From: an uncultured Muribaculaceae bacterium
Lineage (GTDB): Bacteria; Bacteroidota; Bacteroidia; Bacteroidales; Muribaculaceae
Assembly: GCA_910587075.1 (NCBI GenBank)
Contig: CAJUKE010000005.1
Coordinates: forward strand, 62,001-126,000
Reading direction: 5' to 3'
Length of the DNA: 64,000 nucleotides
In this document: piece by piece, positions 60,401-64,000 of the stretch
Layout of the letters: each line of letters starts with the position of its first letter
Position numbering within the stretch: the stretch's first letter is position 1
Notes under the pieces: generated by a model
Databases searched by the model: none
Told to the model about the DNA's origin: nothing
The model's input: the letters and a program-made list of their open reading frames with translations, nothing else
Made by a program: the position numbers and the translations under genes

Positions 60401-62519
60401 GTCAGCCGGTCTGAAGACCACCACTACCGCCGGGCAGACCGTGATCACCGCGGCCAGCTCCTACAACCCCGAGGTTAAGGCCCAGTTCCTCCTGACCTCC
60501 AGGCTGATGAACCCCGTGACCGCCGTTTCCTTCGGCCCCGGCACAGAGGATGGCGTGATCACCCTCACCCCCAAGGAAATGATCGGTCTGCGCGCCATCG
60601 TCGAACCCGCCGACGCCGACATCCCCGAGGTAACGATCACCCTCAGCGACAACGGCACCTCGCGCGACGATATGACCTGCTCGACCTACAAGGTAAACTA
60701 CTGGGACAACGACCGCAACCGCTTCCAGTTCTTCGAGCTTTCGGGCCACAGACTCACCGGCGACAAGCCCGCCAAACTCACCGTGACATCCGACGACGGC
60801 GCTTACAGCAAGGTATTCACCGTTAACGTTGTGGACCCCGACCGCACACCCCGCCCCCAGGGTTATGTCGACGGCACCATCCTCCTCAACGAGGAGTGGT
60901 TCGGCCACACCAACGGCGGTATGAACTACCTCACCGAGGACGACGAAATTATCTACCAGGCCTACGAGCGCGAGAATCCCGGCATGAGCTTCGGCTGCAC
61001 CTCGCAGTACGGCGCGATCTGGAACGGCCTCCTGCTGGTGCCCTCCAAGCAGGCCTCCGACGGCGGCGACCCGCTCCCCGGCGGCGGACGCCTCGTGATT
61101 GCCGACGCCAAGACTCTCAAGCGCCTCGGCTCGCTCGACGATCTCTCGTACAATGGCATGTCGGGCGACGGCCGAGCTGTCGCCGGCGCCACCCCCGACA
61201 AAATCTATGTGACCACCAGCAACGGCATATTCATCGTAAATATCGCCGACCCGGCCAACCCCGTGGTTACCGGCCGCATCGGTGGCGATGACAACGGCGA
61301 CCTCTACAGCAACCAGATCGGCGACATCATCACCGCCGGCAAACACGCCTTCGCCGTAATGCAGAACGGCGGCCTGATCGTGGTAGACACCGACACCGAC
61401 AAGGCAACCCGCATCGACGACGCCAACATCCAGGGCGTGACCCAGAGCGCCGACGGCAACGTTTGGTACGCCACCCTGGCCGACGGGCACTCGGTATTCG
61501 TGGCCCTCGACCCCGAGACTCTCGAAGAGGTTGAGCGCGTCAATATGCCCGCTTCCATCGGCACCGTGGCCTGCGGCTGGGGCGCCTGGCGCTCGACCGC
61601 CTTCAAAGGCTCGCCCAAAAACAACGACCTCTGGTTCATGACCGGGGGAGGCAGCATCGCCGGTGGCGGCACTACCTACTTCCGCTACCATATCGGCGAC
61701 AACCCCGAGGAAATACAGCCATTCTTCAACCTCAACGATGTGAAAGGCACAACCTGCTTCGGCGAGGAGGTGGCGCAAATGAACTACGGCACGCCGCTCT
61801 ATGATTTCCGCAACGACCGTCTGATCGTGATGGCCTCCTACAAGGGCGCCGCCTCCGGCCAGTACCGCGACCACTGGGTACACCTCGTGGACGCCTCCTC
61901 CGGCGCGGTAGCGAAAACCATCCAGCTCCGCCCCTACTACTGGTTCCAGGCCCTCCCCATCATCCCCGACAAGCATGACGCTGAAATCAACCTCGACGAC
62001 GTGACCATCGACGTGGCCGACGGCGCCATGGAGATCGACCTCGCCGAACTCGTAACCGACCGCGACAACATCGACTCCAACATCCGCGTATCGCTCATCG
62101 ACGCCGAGGCCGCGCTCAGCGACGCCGCCGACGAGGCCCAGGCACTCTGCGCCGACGCTACCCTCGACGGGCGCAAACTGACCATCGTGCCATACTCGAA
62201 AGGCTCGCGCCAACTCTCGCTCGCCGCTGAATCGAACGGACGCGTGGTGAGCAAAACCGTCAACATCAACGTCACCGACCAGACCACCGGCATCGACAGC
62301 GCAGAAATGGCCCGCGGCGGCATCTCGTGCGACGGCCGACGCGTCACCTTCCGCGGCCTCGACTCCGCCGAGTTCGCCCTCTACGACGCCAACGGCCGCG
62401 AAATGGCCCGCTTCGACATCGACGGCGACTACTATGTGGCTGAGTTCGGCCTCGCCGACGGCGTTTACATCCTCCGTGGGTCCAACGGCTCCACAGCAAA
62501 AATCGTCCTCAACAAATGA
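57417..62519 (+). CDS. Giant mosaic surface protein: LRR_5, Ig-like domains and BtuG-type propeller
   Basis: 1700 residues with a signal peptide. Region 1 (about 40-700): BspA-type leucine-rich repeats, with units such as IKEVYLPEEVKTIGSMAFQNC and SLRIEL-like repeats; a small stretch near 330-345 links two blocks. Region 2 (about 715-800): opens IRYTIGEGANLFAVAMRF, like the 56421 protein, and contains the EF-hand-like DLDGNGVFDEKDV (about 787-799). Region 3 (about 945-1145): two Ig-like (Big_2-type) domains beginning VTAISF and VTAVSF. Region 4 (about 1150-1520): propeller opening TILLNEEWFGHTNGGMNYL, the same form as BtuG and the next gene. Region 5: C-terminal sorting-type domain ending AKIVLNK. 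33 bases after the previous gene, and overlapping the next by ATGA. A role in capturing B12 or B12-protein complexes is inferred. Confidence 0.82.
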   Translation: MRKTLLSVGAALLLGAGHAAAYDFLVDGLAYNKLTDSTVELTRINDDTKTDPIGINFVSRYTDEVYRIPSTVTHEGVTYTVTQVASYAFYTGNYLTSQIKEVYLPEEVKTIGSMAFQNCAKLSMIEFPGVESVGGYAFGSCYSLTEMRFPKNCVNFLGSALPGRIPATDTTPIQKAPIKKLIFDCDPGQISNKPWSERYAYESVKEVVITSLAKGITNYIPLTNSTIETITIEEGPGSLELDSKYTFSGIYAKKLYVGRPWTLEQSFSGYYNLEEIHFGNFGPCPFNGTPDAKLQEKVTVYVHHDQVEAYKADPKWGLLNIVEEPGTDVPAPDIDYGFNYTLDEANATAEIIAAGDVVDPYGGDIVIPEALRIKGKWYTVTSIGNSAFAATDITSVYIPGNVKEIKQGAFNVCHNLSKVTIEEGVEKLNWDVFATATALKSIEIPGSIKEIPDRAFGEGALEKVVIRDGVERIINAFNDSPNLREVTLPSTLTTLDGAFNGCSSLASIELPESLREIGWFTFAGTAISELTIPEGVETLDMQSLGMMNGTHNKDFNLRKVTLPASLKSLNAMAFNNRFGLEEVIFNGDGSDLTVNKNTLFQTGGETAPLKKIVLNRALVSTAGADFASDIFNRATTLEEVTFGEGLTSVPDLSACPNIKVINVYGAVPPAAKGFHADVYANAEVNVPDGTADAYREAEIWKNFTGLAPSAVVTAIDPAKIRYTIGEGANLFAVAMRFNNPERLDNMVLGYRADASEFDQGAFLSLFETDPRVRMTETANGAEITFDLDGNGVFDEKDVTADGWNLDDNLAASDHTTKAACLYHGEVTGEAPYYFYLPAPEEEGVWVPEAMTAKLSDAGFVLPVLVQPQGKNVTGTTNWQASSSNASYRLDRTKIVTPYSFVDGSYHARPTLTGQTGVTYVRYRPMIGGTYKESDFMTLTIEVPEVPVTAISFAQSEVESGLNKVVEYSLTYEPADATYTAVTLTSADTKVATYSQSAGLKTTTTAGQTVITAASSYNPEVKAQFLLTSRLMNPVTAVSFGPGTEDGVITLTPKEMIGLRAIVEPADADIPEVTITLSDNGTSRDDMTCSTYKVNYWDNDRNRFQFFELSGHRLTGDKPAKLTVTSDDGAYSKVFTVNVVDPDRTPRPQGYVDGTILLNEEWFGHTNGGMNYLTEDDEIIYQAYERENPGMSFGCTSQYGAIWNGLLLVPSKQASDGGDPLPGGGRLVIADAKTLKRLGSLDDLSYNGMSGDGRAVAGATPDKIYVTTSNGIFIVNIADPANPVVTGRIGGDDNGDLYSNQIGDIITAGKHAFAVMQNGGLIVVDTDTDKATRIDDANIQGVTQSADGNVWYATLADGHSVFVALDPETLEEVERVNMPASIGTVACGWGAWRSTAFKGSPKNNDLWFMTGGGSIAGGGTTYFRYHIGDNPEEIQPFFNLNDVKGTTCFGEEVAQMNYGTPLYDFRNDRLIVMASYKGAASGQYRDHWVHLVDASSGAVAKTIQLRPYYWFQALPIIPDKHDAEINLDDVTIDVADGAMEIDLAELVTDRDNIDSNIRVSLIDAEAALSDAADEAQALCADATLDGRKLTIVPYSKGSRQLSLAAESNGRVVSKTVNINVTDQTTGIDSAEMARGGISCDGRRVTFRGLDSAEFALYDANGREMARFDIDGDYYVAEFGLADGVYILRGSNGSTAKIVLNK

Positions 62520-64000
62520 GACTGATTCGTTCTTTGTTTATAACATCCGCGACACTCGCGGCAGCGGCCCCGGCGGCCGTTGCCGCGGGTTCCCCTGATT
62601 ACTCCGACGGCATCTTCTTCGTCAACGAGGATTGGTACGGCCACCAGAATTCCACCGTGAACTTCCTGCGGCCCGACGACCCGGAGGGTGTCTATTGGAG
62701 CTACCGCGTGATCCAGGCCGAGAACCCCGGCAAGGAGTTGGGTTGCACCAACCAGTACGGGGCGCTCTGGCACGGCAGGTTCTACCTCATCGCCAAGCAG
62801 GAGAAGGACCCCGGAGCCTCAATCACCGGCGGACGCGTCACTGTGGCCGACGCCGCGACATTGAAGATACTCCATCAGCAGACCACCATCGACCCCTCCG
62901 GCGCCCAATGCGACGGCCGCGGATTCGTCGGCGTCGACGAGCACAAAGGGTACATCTCCTCAAGCAACGGCATATGGGTGTTCGACCTCGACACCTTCAC
63001 CATCACAGGCCAGGTCGAAGGCTCGGCCAACCCCAACGCCGGGGGTAGCGACGACAAGCCGAACACCGACCCCACCGGCTCGCTCTACCACGGGCAGTCG
63101 GGCACGATGGTGCTCGCCGAAGGGCGCGTATTCGCCGCCCACCAGCAGTACGGCGTGCTCGTGATCGACCCTGCGCTCGACAAAGTCACGAAAGTAATCC
63201 CTATGGACTTCGTGCAGGAGGGTGCCGGAATCGGCTCCATCGTTCGCTCAAAGGATGGCGACCTCTGGCTCTCTGTGGCAAAAAACAAGCAGGGCTCCGG
63301 CGCCGCGCTCAACTATATAGTGCGCCTTGACCCCTCGACGCTTGAAACCGAGGTCATCGCGATACCCGAAGGGATGTACGCGCCCCTCAACTCCTGGTAT
63401 GCCTGGACCCCCGACGCTTTCTGCGCCTCGGCCCGCACCAACACCCTCTATTGGAAAGGTGGCGCCAACCGCTGGTTCTCCGGCTCGCAGATCTACCGCT
63501 TCGATGTCGACACTCGCACGGTCAGCCTCTTCATCGACCTCGACAAAGAGGGAGCCGGATGGAAACTCTACGGCTGCTCGCTCGGCGCGCACCCCGTGAC
63601 CGACGAATTATATATGTCGCTCTACCACGAATTCGGCACCCCCACCTACATCACCCGCCGGTACAGCCCCGAAGGGGAGGTCATACGCGACTACGATATG
63701 ATCATGAACTACTGGTTCCCCTCCCTTCCCGTGTTCGTCACCAACGATGATGACGCCGGTTGCGATATGGTTGAGACACCACGTCCGGGCGCACCCCGGA
63801 TAACCCTCGCCGGAGAAACGCTCAGCGTGGCCGGAGCCGATCCCGGGTCCCACCTGGAGTTCCACACCCTCTCCGGGGCAATCGCCGCCGCCATCCCCCT
63901 CCCCCACTCCGGAGAACTCGCCATCCCCCTCGCCGACCTCGCGCTCTCCCCCGGCATCTACATCGCCCGCTGCGCCTCGGCAACCCTCAAAATCGCGGTT
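62516..64000 (+). CDS. Second BtuG-type propeller protein (partial, runs off window)
   Basis: 495 codons are open from ATG 62516 to the window end with no stop; the end is probably very near, because the last residues (ALSPGIYIARCASATLKIAV) already match the end of a sorting-type C-terminal domain. Signal peptide (LFITSATLAAAAPAAVAA), then a propeller opening GIFFVNEDWYGHQNSTVNFL and TNQYGALWHGRFYLIAK, closely parallel to region 4 of the giant protein and more distantly to BtuG. There is no lipobox, so it is secreted or attached by its C-terminal domain and not by lipid. It overlaps the giant gene by four bases. Cobalamin binding is likely by homology but not shown. Confidence 0.85.
   Translation, partial: MRLIRSLFITSATLAAAAPAAVAAGSPDYSDGIFFVNEDWYGHQNSTVNFLRPDDPEGVYWSYRVIQAENPGKELGCTNQYGALWHGRFYLIAKQEKDPGASITGGRVTVADAATLKILHQQTTIDPSGAQCDGRGFVGVDEHKGYISSSNGIWVFDLDTFTITGQVEGSANPNAGGSDDKPNTDPTGSLYHGQSGTMVLAEGRVFAAHQQYGVLVIDPALDKVTKVIPMDFVQEGAGIGSIVRSKDGDLWLSVAKNKQGSGAALNYIVRLDPSTLETEVIAIPEGMYAPLNSWYAWTPDAFCASARTNTLYWKGGANRWFSGSQIYRFDVDTRTVSLFIDLDKEGAGWKLYGCSLGAHPVTDELYMSLYHEFGTPTYITRRYSPEGEVIRDYDMIMNYWFPSLPVFVTNDDDAGCDMVETPRPGAPRITLAGETLSVAGADPGSHLEFHTLSGAIAAAIPLPHSGELAIPLADLALSPGIYIARCASATLKIAV

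Noticed and set aside
60402..62213. A 603-codon open frame antisense to the giant B12-operon gene
   Set aside because: Same codon-bias artefact; no leader or motif, and the plus-strand reading has signal peptide, LRR, Ig and propeller features.

Overview
The window is a chromosomal segment from a gut Bacteroidales bacterium. GC content is high and the content fits family Muribaculaceae, although no 16S rRNA gene is present to prove that. The signs are a SusC/SusD pair, a hybrid two-component-type regulator, promoters of the Bacteroidetes form TTTG-N19-20-TAnnTTTG, DUF4199/DUF6048/DUF6452 genes, a three-subunit fumarate reductase/succinate dehydrogenase, and secreted proteins ending in a short C-terminal domain of the form YxLxGxRV...GxYIxRxGxxxxKVxxK. 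No tRNA, rRNA, CRISPR array, insertion sequence or prophage was seen.

Layout. (1) 1-6665, minus strand: a housekeeping run of DUF4199 membrane protein, GT2 glycosyltransferase, DUF6452 and DUF6048 proteins, rpiB, pyrE, an SRPBCC protein, a Rieske-like lipoprotein and a DEAD-box helicase cut by the window edge. (2) 6740-9414: a secreted endonuclease I, an unrecognised secreted protein and a short-period inverted repeat array. (3) 9464-34596: a polysaccharide utilisation locus. The minus strand carries two secreted proteins built from an unrecognised module, a LamG-LamG-GH18 enzyme, a surface lipoprotein, SusC, SusD, a sulfatase, a GH20 hexosaminidase and a GH2 beta-galactosidase. A GH33 sialidase and a membrane regulator are divergent on the plus strand. 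The enzyme set points to sialylated, sulfated host glycoprotein glycans: sialidase removes caps, sulfatase removes 6-sulfate, beta-galactosidase and hexosaminidase trim, and GH18 cuts the chitobiose core or poly-LacNAc. (4) 34629-37314: a nucleosidase, a DUF308 protein, a cytidylate-kinase-like protein, the 4.5S SRP RNA and a SemiSWEET. (5) 37348-43101: a WYL regulator and an exopolysaccharide set (Wza, Wzc, Wzy-like) without glycosyltransferases. (6) 43148-51239, minus strand: radical SAM protein, pyrH-frr, sdhCAB/frdCAB, an EamA transporter, rpmE2 and rpsO. (7) 51501-64000+: a cobalamin riboswitch with a terminator hairpin just before the first ATG, then six closely packed plus-strand genes: btuB, btuG, a surface lipoprotein, a small secreted protein, a 1700-residue mosaic protein and a second BtuG-type propeller that runs off the window.

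The most unusual items are as follows. The B12 operon contains three propellers of one family, one fused into a giant LRR/Ig protein. The PUL regulator keeps the architecture of a hybrid two-component system but has lost the ATPase domain and the phospho-accepting His, and probably the receiver Asp. A repeated secreted module, three copies in two adjacent PUL genes, matches no family I know. The cytochrome b subunit of fumarate reductase carries a 12-cysteine periodic tail.
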